Part shown: piece by piece, positions 1-4,587 of the stretch | How positions within the stretch are numbered: the first letter of the stretch is position 1 | How the letters are laid out: each line of letters starts with the position of its first letter | Assembly (NCBI GenBank): GCA_045601465.1 | Contig: JAZRZU010000112.1 | Coordinates: 1 to 5,206 of the forward strand | Source of the DNA: RGIG3009 sp045601465 | Lineage (GTDB): Bacteria; Bacillota; Clostridia; Oscillospirales; Acutalibacteraceae | Reading direction: 5' to 3' | DNA: 5,206 bases | Notes under the pieces: generated by a model | The model's input: the letters and a program-made list of their open reading frames with translations, nothing else | The model's database searches: none | What the model was told of the DNA's origin: nothing | Position numbers and translations under genes: made by a program

Positions 1-51
1 GGCGATGATTTCTTCCCCCGCCTCTTTGTCAATAATAAGCTTATATTTCAT
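1..51 (-). CDS. Start of a probable LytTR-type transcriptional regulator (partial)
   Basis: Only the first 17 codons are inside the window; the gene continues past base 1. The peptide reads MKYKLIIDKEAGEEIIA. The M-K-x-K-L-I-I-D start followed by acidic residues resembles the beginning of small LytTR DNA-binding proteins of Firmicutes, which often sit next to ABC-2 exporters; that assignment is from memory of the family and rests on very few residues. The ATG is at 49-51, 12 bases after the permease stop codon at 64-66. An AAGGA lies 9 bases upstream and overlaps that stop codon; a GAGG is closer but too near the ATG. The tight spacing says it is the third gene of the exporter operon and could be its autoregulator. 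It could be another small gene with a similar start. Confidence 0.5.
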   Translation of the reverse strand, partial: MKYKLIIDKEAGEEIIA

Positions 52-63
52 TGCCTCAAATCC

Positions 64-795
64 TTACTGTTTTTTCATTTGTTGGAGGAAACAGAACACC
101 GCAATCATCGTGGTGAGTACACTGTACACAACAATGGGCAAGATATGTGCGGCTGCAACCTCGAAATTTCCATTAAATAAAGCTTTTTCCATTTCTGCTG
201 CATGAACGAAGGGGAGAAAATGGGCAACTTTTTTAAACGAACCACCTACAAGATTCAAATCAAACCACACGCCCGAAAGCCATGCGGAAAGATTGGTAAG
301 CAAGGCACCGCATACGCCGCCCACCTGCTTTACACCTAAAACACTTCCGCACAGAAGTCCCAATGCGATGTTGAAAACAGCCATGGGGATGATCCCAAGG
401 ATAGCATAGAGGATATTGGCATCAACAGACAGGCCCAATGGAATGGCAAACAGGTAGCAGATGACGGTCTGTCCAAGGGTAATCGGTAAGAGTGGGAGCA
501 TATACCCCAAAACGATGTCCAATCCTGTCAACGGTGTGGTGTACAGCCTTTGTAAAAGAGCGCTTTCCCGGTCTTTTGCGATCAGAGTGGCAGAAAAAAG
601 AGTCATGAACGACAGCCCAAATACGGTAATGCCGGGCGTTAGTGTGTCGATCTCAAACAGGTTGACCGGGATGTTTGCCTGAATAGCGCTGAGGAGTAAC
701 AATAGTACGAGCGGGAAACCTAACCCGAAACCGAGATTGATAGGATCTCGTAAAATTTCTTTTGAACATCTTTTTGCAAAAGTCATCATCCTCAT
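64..795 (-). CDS. ABC-2 type transporter permease
   Basis: This 243-residue membrane protein is the transmembrane half of an exporter. Hydrophobic segments lie roughly at residues 21-38, 54-73, 96-119, 128-153, 158-178 and 216-237, giving the six-helix layout of the ABC-2 family. Between helices 2 and 3 the cytoplasmic stretch A-K-D-R-E-S-A-L-L-Q-R-L-Y-T-T-P-L (residues 73-89) is the conserved loop that touches the ATPase; K/R-E-x-G/S-x-L-x-R-L-x-x-T/S-P is typical. The ATG at 793-795 overlaps the ATPase stop codon as ATGA, with AAGGAGG about 7 bases upstream, so the two are translationally coupled. A second ATG at codon 3 or 4 is possible but less well spaced. The substrate cannot be read from the sequence; relatives export drugs, lantibiotics or other small molecules. 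The family call is firm, the substrate unknown. Confidence 0.9.
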   Translation of the reverse strand: MRMMTFAKRCSKEILRDPINLGFGLGFPLVLLLLLSAIQANIPVNLFEIDTLTPGITVFGLSFMTLFSATLIAKDRESALLQRLYTTPLTGLDIVLGYMLPLLPITLGQTVICYLFAIPLGLSVDANILYAILGIIPMAVFNIALGLLCGSVLGVKQVGGVCGALLTNLSAWLSGVWFDLNLVGGSFKKVAHFLPFVHAAEMEKALFNGNFEVAAAHILPIVVYSVLTTMIAVFCFLQQMKKQ

Positions 796-1520
796 ACCGC
801 AGCCTCCTTCGTAATTGCAACGAAAGCAGCTTCAAAATCATCCGTCTCGGCCATGGCGTTGAGCTGTTCTACCGTTCCGATTGCGAGAAGATGCCCGCTT
901 TTCATAATACCGATGCGATCGGAAAGCGCCTTGGCTTCCTCCATGTAATGTGTAGTCAGTATGATTGTTATCTTGCCCTTTAAAGAGCGAATCACTTCCC
1001 AAAGATCGTGCCTTGCCATGACATCCAAGCCAAGGGTCGGTTCATCCAAAAACAGAATTTCAGGCTCGCTGATCAGCGCCATGGCAATGCTGACACGACG
1101 CTGCCAACCACCGGACAATTTACCGGCTTTTCTATGTAAAACGCTACCTAAGGAAAGTTTCTGCGACAATGCTCGAATTTTCACTTGTGTTTTTTCCTTT
1201 GAAAAGCCATGAATCCCACAGATAAGTTCCAGATTTTCTTTTACCGAAAGGTTCGGTGCGATGGCGGTTTCTTGTGGAGATACGCCAATCAGCCTCTTCA
1301 CTGATTTTGGTTCTTTGACAATGCTGTATCCGCCTACGAGTGCATCACCGTCTGTGGGTTTCGTTAAACAAGAGAGCATTTTGATTGCAGTGGTTTTTCC
1401 TGCTCCGTTAATACCCAGTAGGGAAAAGAGTTCGCCTTGATGGATTTCTAAATTTAGTTTGTTCACAGCAGTGATCTTGCCGTATTGCTTGACCAGTTCC
1501 GTTGCTTGAATTGCCGACAT
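792..1520 (-). CDS. ABC transporter ATP-binding protein (ABC-2 exporter)
   Basis: This 242-residue cytoplasmic ATPase powers the permease encoded directly downstream. All nucleotide-binding motifs are visible: Walker A G-I-N-G-A-G-K-T-T (residues 36-44), Q-loop S-P-Q-E (81-84, Gln83), signature K-L-S-G-G-W-Q-R-R (134-142), Walker B I-L-F-L-D-E-P (155-161), D-loop G-L-D (164-166) and the switch histidine His191 in T-T-H-Y-M-E-E. The signature has Trp where many ABC proteins have Gln (LSGGQ); drug-exporter ATPases tolerate variation at this place. The frame stays open upstream to 1652, but the ATG at 1518-1520 is chosen because AAGGAGGT lies 6 bases ahead, the protein then begins with the normal M-S-A-I-Q-A-T-E-L-V start, and the extension would run through the candidate promoter. 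It is the first gene of a minus-strand operon. Confidence 0.94.
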   Translation of the reverse strand: MSAIQATELVKQYGKITAVNKLNLEIHQGELFSLLGINGAGKTTAIKMLSCLTKPTDGDALVGGYSIVKEPKSVKRLIGVSPQETAIAPNLSVKENLELICGIHGFSKEKTQVKIRALSQKLSLGSVLHRKAGKLSGGWQRRVSIAMALISEPEILFLDEPTLGLDVMARHDLWEVIRSLKGKITIILTTHYMEEAKALSDRIGIMKSGHLLAIGTVEQLNAMAETDDFEAAFVAITKEAAV

Positions 1521-1548
1521 TTGTCGCACCTCCTTATTTACAAGTGAT

Positions 1549-1579
1549 AGTATACCAAATAAAAGGAGGGAAGTGTTGA
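1549..1579 (-). promoter_or_regulatory. Candidate promoter of the ABC exporter operon
   Basis: On the minus strand an extended -10 box, TGG followed by TATACT (TATACT at 1549-1554), lies about 29 bases before the ATPase ATG. The best -35 match is TCAACA at 1574-1579 (4 of 6 to TTGACA) with a 19-bp spacer. A spacer of this length is the hallmark of MerR-activated promoters, but I see no clear dyad in it, so an extended -10 promoter with a weak -35 is the simpler reading. Confidence 0.5.
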
Positions 1580-1621
1580 TTTTTGCCTGTTCGGTCTTTT
1601 TTAGCAACTCATCGGTTAAAG

Positions 1622-1672
1622 AGAGAACTTGGCGATGCGTGGTTATGAACACCAGGTATCGCCAAGTTCTCT
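1622..1672. repeat. Long inverted repeat (15-bp perfect arms)
   Basis: The arms AGAGAACTTGGCGAT (1622-1636) and its exact reverse complement (1658-1672) enclose 21 bases. Pairing continues inward with two mismatches, ending in TGGT/ACCA (1640-1643 with 1651-1654), so the stem has about 22 positions around a 7-base loop. It lies between the peptidase stop codon and the exporter promoter. No run of T follows on either strand (CTTTAACC on the minus strand, TGTTATG on the plus strand), so it is not a standard intrinsic terminator. It could cap the 3' end of the peptidase mRNA, bind a protein as DNA, or be a dispersed palindromic repeat. Confidence 0.85.
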
Positions 1673-1703
1673 TGTTATGAAAAGCGGTATACGGATTTCC
1701 TTG

Positions 1704-3041
1704 TTAAATCGTAACCCGTACCATCTTTTCGTCTGTATAGTCAATTCTGTCCCCGGCAGTATTCAAGCTGTCGACATACGACAGGTATTCCTCTTTGGAT
1801 GCAAACATGGGCTCGAATTCTTCTATGACTTGTTTTGCTCTTTTTGCATCGTCAGAGAGAAGTATCCACAACATGGCCAGCTGCATTTTCGCACTCGCCA
1901 CACAGGCTGCAACGGGGTCGGAAATTTCATAATTATTACCGTGAGATCGTCCTGTCGCACCACCGGCATAAGGATGAACGACCGGCATGATGCAACTTAG
2001 ATCACCCATATCGGTGCTGCCGGAACTAATGTTATCCATGCACGTGAACCCATATTCAGGAATTGCCATGCGTGCAGCCTCTACTGTTACCTGTATTAAG
2101 TTTTTGTCATTTTTCAGTGGCGCATAGCCTGAGGTGTCGGTTATCTCAATATTGGTTCCGATAGAAAGTGCAGCACCGCACAAAGCTCTGTTGACCTTAA
2201 AATTGGCGTTCAAAATTGCATCAAAGGTTGCGCCACGCACATAGCTTTCTAAAACTGCTTTTTCCGGAATCGCATTCACCATGGAACCGCCATTCGTGAT
2301 GATGGGATGAACACGGATAATATCCTGTTCTTTAAAAGTTTCCCGAATAGCATTAATGGCATTGAGTCCGCAATTTGCTGCGTACAGTGCATTTCGACCG
2401 TTCCAAGGGGATCCACCTGCGTGTGATGCCACCCCCTTGTAGGTGATCTGCTTTGCCAAACAACCCACCACACCTTTTATAACCGAAAAAGCAGAGGCGG
2501 TATGCACCATAAAGGCGATGTCCACGCCGTCAAAATATCCTCTTGATAAGAATTCGCTTTTTCCGCCAAAGTATTTGATTTTTCCTTGCTTTTTCAATTC
2601 GTTGCGGTATTCGATCTCCAACAGTTCTTCCGCCGGAACGGCGCAAAGCCGTATTTTTCCACAAAATTTATCCAGTATGCCGGGTTCTTTCAAAGCTGCT
2701 GCAATGCCCACAAGCGCAGCGCATTGCGCATTGTGTCCGCAAGAGTGGACGGCTCCGGTAGCAGGGTCAGCATCTTTGTGATCGGGGCATATAATGGAAT
2801 CCAATTCCCCTAAAATCAAAATTTCCGGTCCCGGTTTGCCGGTGTCTAAAACGGTATAAAAGCCGGTGATTCCCTCAGCCATAATCAGATCATAACCGAG
2901 AGACCGAAACGTATCGGCCATGTATGCCGAGGTTTTAACTTCCTTATATCCGGTTTCGGGATTTTTCCAAATGTATCGTTCAGTATTTAGGATCCGTTCG
3001 GTATGTTTTTCAACCGCTGCAATCAGGTCTTTCATATCCAT
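1704..3041 (-). CDS. M20 family metallopeptidase / amidohydrolase (AbgB-like)
   Basis: This 445-residue cytoplasmic enzyme should hydrolyse an amide or peptide bond with bound metal. In order: G-E-L-D-S (residues 78-82), H-S-C-G-H-N-A-Q (99-106, ligands Cys101 and His103), the general-base pair P-A-E-E (136-139), M-V-H-T (178-181, His180), a dimerisation domain with Y-K-G-V-A-S-H-A-G-G-S-P-W (201-213, His207), S-T-D-M-G-D-L-S (342-349) and the late S-H-G-N-N-Y-E (366-372, His367). The CGHN form and the STDMGD block resemble the aminobenzoyl-glutamate hydrolase AbgB/AbgA and related amidohydrolases more than the CGHD carboxypeptidases. The substrate is not determined. The ATG at 3039-3041 has AGGAG only 3 bases away; codon 3, ATG at 3033-3035, is 9 bases from it and may be the real start. 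There is no signal peptide. It has its own candidate promoter and is likely monocistronic. Confidence 0.92.
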   Translation of the reverse strand: MDMKDLIAAVEKHTERILNTERYIWKNPETGYKEVKTSAYMADTFRSLGYDLIMAEGITGFYTVLDTGKPGPEILILGELDSIICPDHKDADPATGAVHSCGHNAQCAALVGIAAALKEPGILDKFCGKIRLCAVPAEELLEIEYRNELKKQGKIKYFGGKSEFLSRGYFDGVDIAFMVHTASAFSVIKGVVGCLAKQITYKGVASHAGGSPWNGRNALYAANCGLNAINAIRETFKEQDIIRVHPIITNGGSMVNAIPEKAVLESYVRGATFDAILNANFKVNRALCGAALSIGTNIEITDTSGYAPLKNDKNLIQVTVEAARMAIPEYGFTCMDNISSGSTDMGDLSCIMPVVHPYAGGATGRSHGNNYEISDPVAACVASAKMQLAMLWILLSDDAKRAKQVIEEFEPMFASKEEYLSYVDSLNTAGDRIDYTDEKMVRVTI

Positions 3042-3065
3042 TTGCTCCTATTGTTATGATAATAT

Positions 3066-3074
3066 AGTATACCA
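3066..3074 (-). promoter_or_regulatory. Candidate extended -10 promoter of the M20 peptidase
   Basis: The minus strand reads TGGTATACT, an extended -10 (TG-n-TATACT; TATACT at 3066-3071), about 25 bases before the peptidase ATG. No good -35 box lies 16-18 bases upstream (ATTTGC or TTTGCT). The 11-mer TGGTATACTAT is identical to that of the exporter promoter at 1547-1557. Confidence 0.5.
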
Positions 3075-3159
3075 CAAAATTTAATAAAGCAAATAATTTG
3101 TTTGGATTTGTTTGCGAGTTTGGATACAGTGCGGCAGGGGAACGCAATCCCACGCCCTA

Positions 3160-3182
3160 AAAACAGTCCACCGGACTGTTTT
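3160..3182. repeat. CAGTCC/GGACTG palindrome, copy 1
   Basis: A 10-bp perfect stem (AAAACAGTCC at 3160-3169, GGACTGTTTT at 3173-3182) with a 3-base loop. With A runs on one side and T runs on the other it looks like a small bidirectional terminator. It is identical in the second repeat copy. Confidence 0.75.
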
Positions 3183-3193
3183 CTTAACGCCCT

Positions 3194-3209
3194 TTCGAAT
3201 CCACCTTCC
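3194..3209 (+). repeat. 16-nt sense-strand match to tRNA-Tyr 3' region, copy 1
   Basis: TTCGAATCCACCTTCC is exactly the T-loop, 3' T-stem and 3' acceptor part of the neighbouring tRNA-Tyr, but on the opposite strand from the gene. A minus-strand transcript through here therefore carries the complement of the tRNA 3' region. Nine of the bases (CCACCTTCC) also pair with the tRNA-end fragment at 3264-3272, forming an outer stem around the terminator. Confidence 0.8.
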
Positions 3210-3220
3210 TTTTTGAAGAA

Positions 3221-3248
3221 ACAAAAAACCGACCCTTTTGGGTCGGTT
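3221..3248 (-). terminator. Rho-independent terminator in repeat copy 1
   Basis: A 9-bp perfect stem AACCGACCC/GGGTCGGTT (3227-3235 with 3240-3248), with a 4-base loop. Read on the minus strand it is followed by TTTT then GTTTC, so it works in that direction. On the plus strand the following sequence (CATTGTTTT) is poorer. It lies in the same place relative to the tRNA-end fragment as the functional terminator does relative to tRNA-Tyr. Confidence 0.8.
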
Positions 3249-3256
3249 CATTGTTT

Positions 3257-3272
3257 TGGTGGGGGAAGGTGG
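3257..3272 (-). pseudogene. tRNA-Tyr 3'-end fragment
   Basis: The minus strand reads CCACCTTCCCCCACCA, identical to the last 16 bases of the intact tRNA-Tyr including CCA; two further bases beyond CCA (3255-3256) also match. Upstream in the gene's direction it diverges at once, so no tRNA can form. Such 3'-end duplicates arise by tandem duplication or by integration at a tRNA gene. Confidence 0.8.
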
Positions 3273-3350
3273 TCATTGTGCAGTGTGGCGGTTCGATCTC
3301 GTCTGCGAGTTTCGGTACAGTGCGGTAGGGCGGTGCAATCCCACGGGCTA

Positions 3351-3373
3351 AAAACAGTCCACCGGACTGTTTT
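3351..3373. repeat. CAGTCC/GGACTG palindrome, copy 2
   Basis: Identical to the palindrome of copy 1: a 10-bp stem at 3351-3360 with 3364-3373 and loop ACC. The exact conservation, while the bases just to its left differ between the copies, suggests either recent duplication or selection on the hairpin. Confidence 0.75.
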
Positions 3374-3384
3374 CTTAACGCCCT

Positions 3385-3400
3385 TTCGAATCCACCTTCC
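3385..3400 (+). repeat. 16-nt sense-strand match to tRNA-Tyr 3' region, copy 2
   Basis: TTCGAATCCACCTTCC is the perfect reverse complement of 3456-3471 inside tRNA-Tyr. The two 16-mers form a large inverted repeat with 55 bases between them, and the terminator stem sits in the middle. In a read-through tRNA precursor the 16-mer could pair with the T-loop and acceptor strand and so compete with the tRNA fold. Confidence 0.9.
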
Positions 3401-3413
3401 TTTTTGAAGAAAC

Positions 3414-3444
3414 AAAAAGACCGACCATTAAGGTCGGTCTTTTT
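3414..3444 (-). terminator. tRNA-Tyr terminator (bidirectional)
   Basis: The stem GACCGACC/GGTCGGTC (3419-3426 with 3432-3439) with a 5-base loop is extended by five A-T pairs to 13 bp. On the minus strand it begins 5 bases after the tRNA CCA end and is followed by TTTTT and GTTTC, an ideal intrinsic terminator. T residues at 3440-3445 make it usable for plus-strand transcripts as well. Confidence 0.9.
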
Positions 3445-3448
3445 TGTT

Positions 3449-3533
3449 TGGTGGGGGAAGGTGGATTCGAACCACCGAAGTCGGTGACAACAGATTTACA
3501 GTCTGCCCCCTTTGGCCACTCGGGAATTCCCCC
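3449..3533 (-). tRNA. tRNA-Tyr (anticodon GTA)
   Basis: An 85-base class II tRNA. The acceptor stem GGGGGAA (3527-3533) pairs with TTCCCCC (3453-3459), followed by discriminator A and an encoded CCA (3449-3451). The anticodon GTA is at 3497-3499 in the loop CTGTAAA, closed by GCAGA/TCTGT. The T arm is GGTGG-TTCGAAT-CCACC. A longer variable region between the anticodon and T arms fits tRNA-Tyr of bacteria. It reads Tyr codons UAC and UAU during translation. It has its own promoter and terminator and appears to be a single-gene unit. Confidence 0.97.
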
Positions 3534-3551
3534 GCGTCAAACGCAAGTGTT

Positions 3552-3580
3552 ACTATATCATGCTATTTATAAATTGTCAA
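3552..3580 (-). promoter_or_regulatory. tRNA-Tyr promoter
   Basis: On the minus strand TTGACA (3575-3580), a 17-bp spacer and TATAGT (3552-3557) form a near-consensus sigma-A promoter. Transcription should start near 3545, about a dozen bases before the mature tRNA 5' end, leaving a short leader for RNase P to remove. Confidence 0.9.
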
Positions 3581-3822
3581 GCGTTGTTTTAAATTTTTTA
3601 CACTTTTTTACGAAGATATTTTATTTTTGAATTTTCGACAAAATATATACCCTATACTATGGTATATGTGGTTGTGTTAACGTAAGGGATAGCGAAAGGG
3701 GAGCTTTCTAAAAAATATAAAAAGCGCTTTGTCGAAATTGGTGAATTTATGCAAATGTAAGAAAGTTTTTGACACAACGGCAAATTTTTTCACAATTTGT
3801 CTAAATTTTTTTAAAAAAAGTG
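3581..3822. other. AT-rich divergent spacer without a gene
   Basis: This stretch lies between the divergent tRNA-Tyr and sigma-factor promoters. I find no credible coding sequence. It holds long A and T runs, a 7-bp inverted repeat ATATACC/GGTATAT (3645-3651 with 3661-3667) around CTATACTAT, the 10-bp palindrome AAAGCGCTTT (3721-3730), and a second TTGACA (3769-3774) with a poor -10 (CACAAT, 16 bp later). These could be regulator sites for the sigma gene, but none matches a named operator well. Confidence 0.55.
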
Positions 3823-3851
3823 TTGACAATCAAAAAAGTACAGGGTATACT
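3823..3851 (+). promoter_or_regulatory. Sigma-A promoter of the SigH-like gene
   Basis: TTGACA (3823-3828), a 17-bp spacer and TATACT (3846-3851) are close to ideal. Transcription should begin near 3858, giving a leader of about 34 bases. A consensus housekeeping promoter suggests that the sigma factor is made during growth; I see no clear SigH-type promoter in front of it, so no autoregulation is visible. Confidence 0.92.
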
Positions 3852-3877
3852 TTAAAATGTTGTGGAGTCTTTGTGAT

Positions 3878-3884
3878 GAGGTGA
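3878..3884 (+). promoter_or_regulatory. Ribosome binding site deciding a TTG start
   Basis: GAGGTGA pairs with the 16S rRNA 3' end and is 7 bases before the TTG at 3892. No ATG or GTG at suitable distance opens the frame, so TTG is taken as the start. Confidence 0.85.
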
Positions 3885-3891
3885 TTCTGCT

Positions 3892-4458
3892 TTGAGTGCC
3901 GTTGGGATTTGTCTTAGCGGACTGTCTGATGAGCAACTGGCAGTTTTAGCTCGTGAAAAAAACGAGGAAGCCTTCGCTATGTTGGTTACTCGGTTTTCCG
4001 GAATGCTGAAAGCGCTTTCTTCGCAGTACTGTCGTGGGTTGTTTGATTGCGACGATTTGGCGCAAGAAGGCTTGCTTGGCTTGTTGTCTGCGGCGCAGAC
4101 CTATCAAGCTTCCGAAAATGTCACCTTTCGCACGTATGCCTATGCGTGTGCCCGAAATCGGATGGTTTCAGCACTAAGACGGCGAAAGGGAGTAGAGTTG
4201 ACCCCGCTGGACGAAGAGGACGAGCTGTCTTGGGGCAATGAGAACGAGGATCCACAGATTCTACTGGTTCGTCGTGATGAAGTTTTGCAATTACAAAGAC
4301 GATTACAGAACATATTGACGAAACTGGAATATCATGTGTTGATGGCGCAACTTTGCGGATATTCCTACCGGGAGATTGCCAAACAGTTGAACGTTACTGA
4401 AAAATCAGTGGATAATGCCTTGTTTCGGTTACGCCGCAAGTTGGCAACGTCTTTTTAA
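3892..4458 (+). CDS. SigH-like RNA polymerase sigma factor (sigma-70 family)
   Basis: This 188-residue protein would direct RNA polymerase to a special promoter set. Region 2 covers about residues 24-94, with the core-binding stretch D-D-L-A-Q-E-G-L-L-G-L-L (54-65) and the promoter-melting part F-R-T-Y-A-Y-A-C-A-R-N-R-M (79-91). Residues 97-130 are an acidic linker without region 3. Region 4 (131-186) ends in a helix-turn-helix, Y-S-Y-R-E-I-A-K-Q-L-N-V-T-E-K-S-V-D-N-A (157-176). The K-S-V-D-N-A-L-x-R-x-R-R-K-L pattern resembles B. subtilis SigH (Spo0H), where K-S-I-D-N-A-L-Q-R occurs at the same place. It is somewhat shorter than SigH, and a second, non-sporulation paralogue is possible. No anti-sigma gene lies beside it. 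It starts at TTG, which usually lowers translation. The downstream zinc-ribbon gene may be co-transcribed. Confidence 0.9.
   Translation: MSAVGICLSGLSDEQLAVLAREKNEEAFAMLVTRFSGMLKALSSQYCRGLFDCDDLAQEGLLGLLSAAQTYQASENVTFRTYAYACARNRMVSALRRRKGVELTPLDEEDELSWGNENEDPQILLVRRDEVLQLQRRLQNILTKLEYHVLMAQLCGYSYREIAKQLNVTEKSVDNALFRLRRKLATSF
4007..4020 (+). promoter_or_regulatory. cre-like palindrome inside the sigma gene
   Basis: TGAAAGCGCTTTCT fits the Bacillus catabolite-responsive element consensus TGWAARCGYTWNCW at all positions. It lies about 150 bases after the predicted transcription start, where bound CcpA could block elongation. It also simply encodes Leu-Lys-Ala-Leu-Ser, so chance is quite possible. 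Confidence 0.35.
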
Positions 4459-4587
4459 TCTTTTAGGTTGTAAACGGGTTATGCCGTTACACAATATATG
4501 CCGGGCAGCTCAATTAGAGCGTTACTTTAAAAGGTGTCGATCTTTTTCCGTTGCGGGCAAACATTATTTAAAGCGAGGTAAAACACA
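4459..4587 (+). other. Spacer between sigma gene and zinc-ribbon gene, with hairpins
   Basis: The 129 bases hold an imperfect hairpin (4468-4494, stem AACGG/CCGTT plus TTGT/ACAA), a small hairpin GCTC-AATTA-GAGC (4508-4520) and AAAAG/CTTTT (4529-4533 with 4542-4546). No good promoter and no ideal terminator are seen, so the zinc-ribbon gene may depend on read-through from the sigma promoter. The ribosome binding site GAGGT (4575-4579) is 8 bases from the next ATG. Confidence 0.5.

Larger units (their letters stand above)
3113..3272. repeat. Tandem repeat, copy 1 (tRNA-distal)
   Basis: About 160 bp that recur 191-192 bp further right. The part 3157-3227 is identical to 3348-3418 over 71 bases; the first 44 bases differ at nine positions without gaps, and the terminator part differs and has one single-base length change. 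On the plus strand the order is TGCGAGTTT start, GCAATCCCACG, GGACTG palindrome, 16-nt tRNA-like segment, terminator, then a copy of the tRNA-Tyr 3' end. There is no convincing coding sequence in it. The conserved parts are the palindrome and tRNA-like parts, which suggests that the copied unit is structural, not coding. Confidence 0.9.
3304..3464. repeat. Tandem repeat, copy 2 (tRNA-proximal)
   Basis: The second copy of the repeat. Its right end runs into the real 3' end of tRNA-Tyr (3449-3464), so the tRNA acceptor part is itself the border of the unit. The sequence 3273-3303 between the copies is unique and includes GGTTCGATCTCG, which looks like a T-loop but has no tRNA around it. Which copy is older cannot be told from the window. 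Confidence 0.9.

Noticed and set aside
1521..1652. 44-codon N-terminal extension of the ABC ATPase
   Set aside because: It crosses the candidate promoter and starts inside the long hairpin; AAGGAGGT sits right before the internal ATG at 1518-1520.
1629..2000. Plus-strand reading frame of 123 codons opposite the peptidase 3' end
   Set aside because: It lies within the hairpin and the peptidase coding region, and shows no recognisable domain or ribosome binding site.
3102..3407. Open reading frame of 101 codons across the tandem repeat
   Set aside because: It contains the same translated repeat twice (S-P-P-D-C-F-L and T-V-H-R-T-V-F-L regions are different frames of one sequence), covers terminators and palindromes, and has no ribosome binding site.
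3113..3464. CRISPR array
   Set aside because: There are only two copies of a long repeat with no short regularly spaced repeats or spacers, and no cas gene.
3448..3630. Open reading frame of 60 codons starting M-V-G-E-G-G-F-E-P-P
   Set aside because: It is an antisense translation of tRNA-Tyr; the G-E-G-G-F-E-P-P peptide is a well-known artefact of tRNA genes with this T arm, and it has no ribosome binding site.
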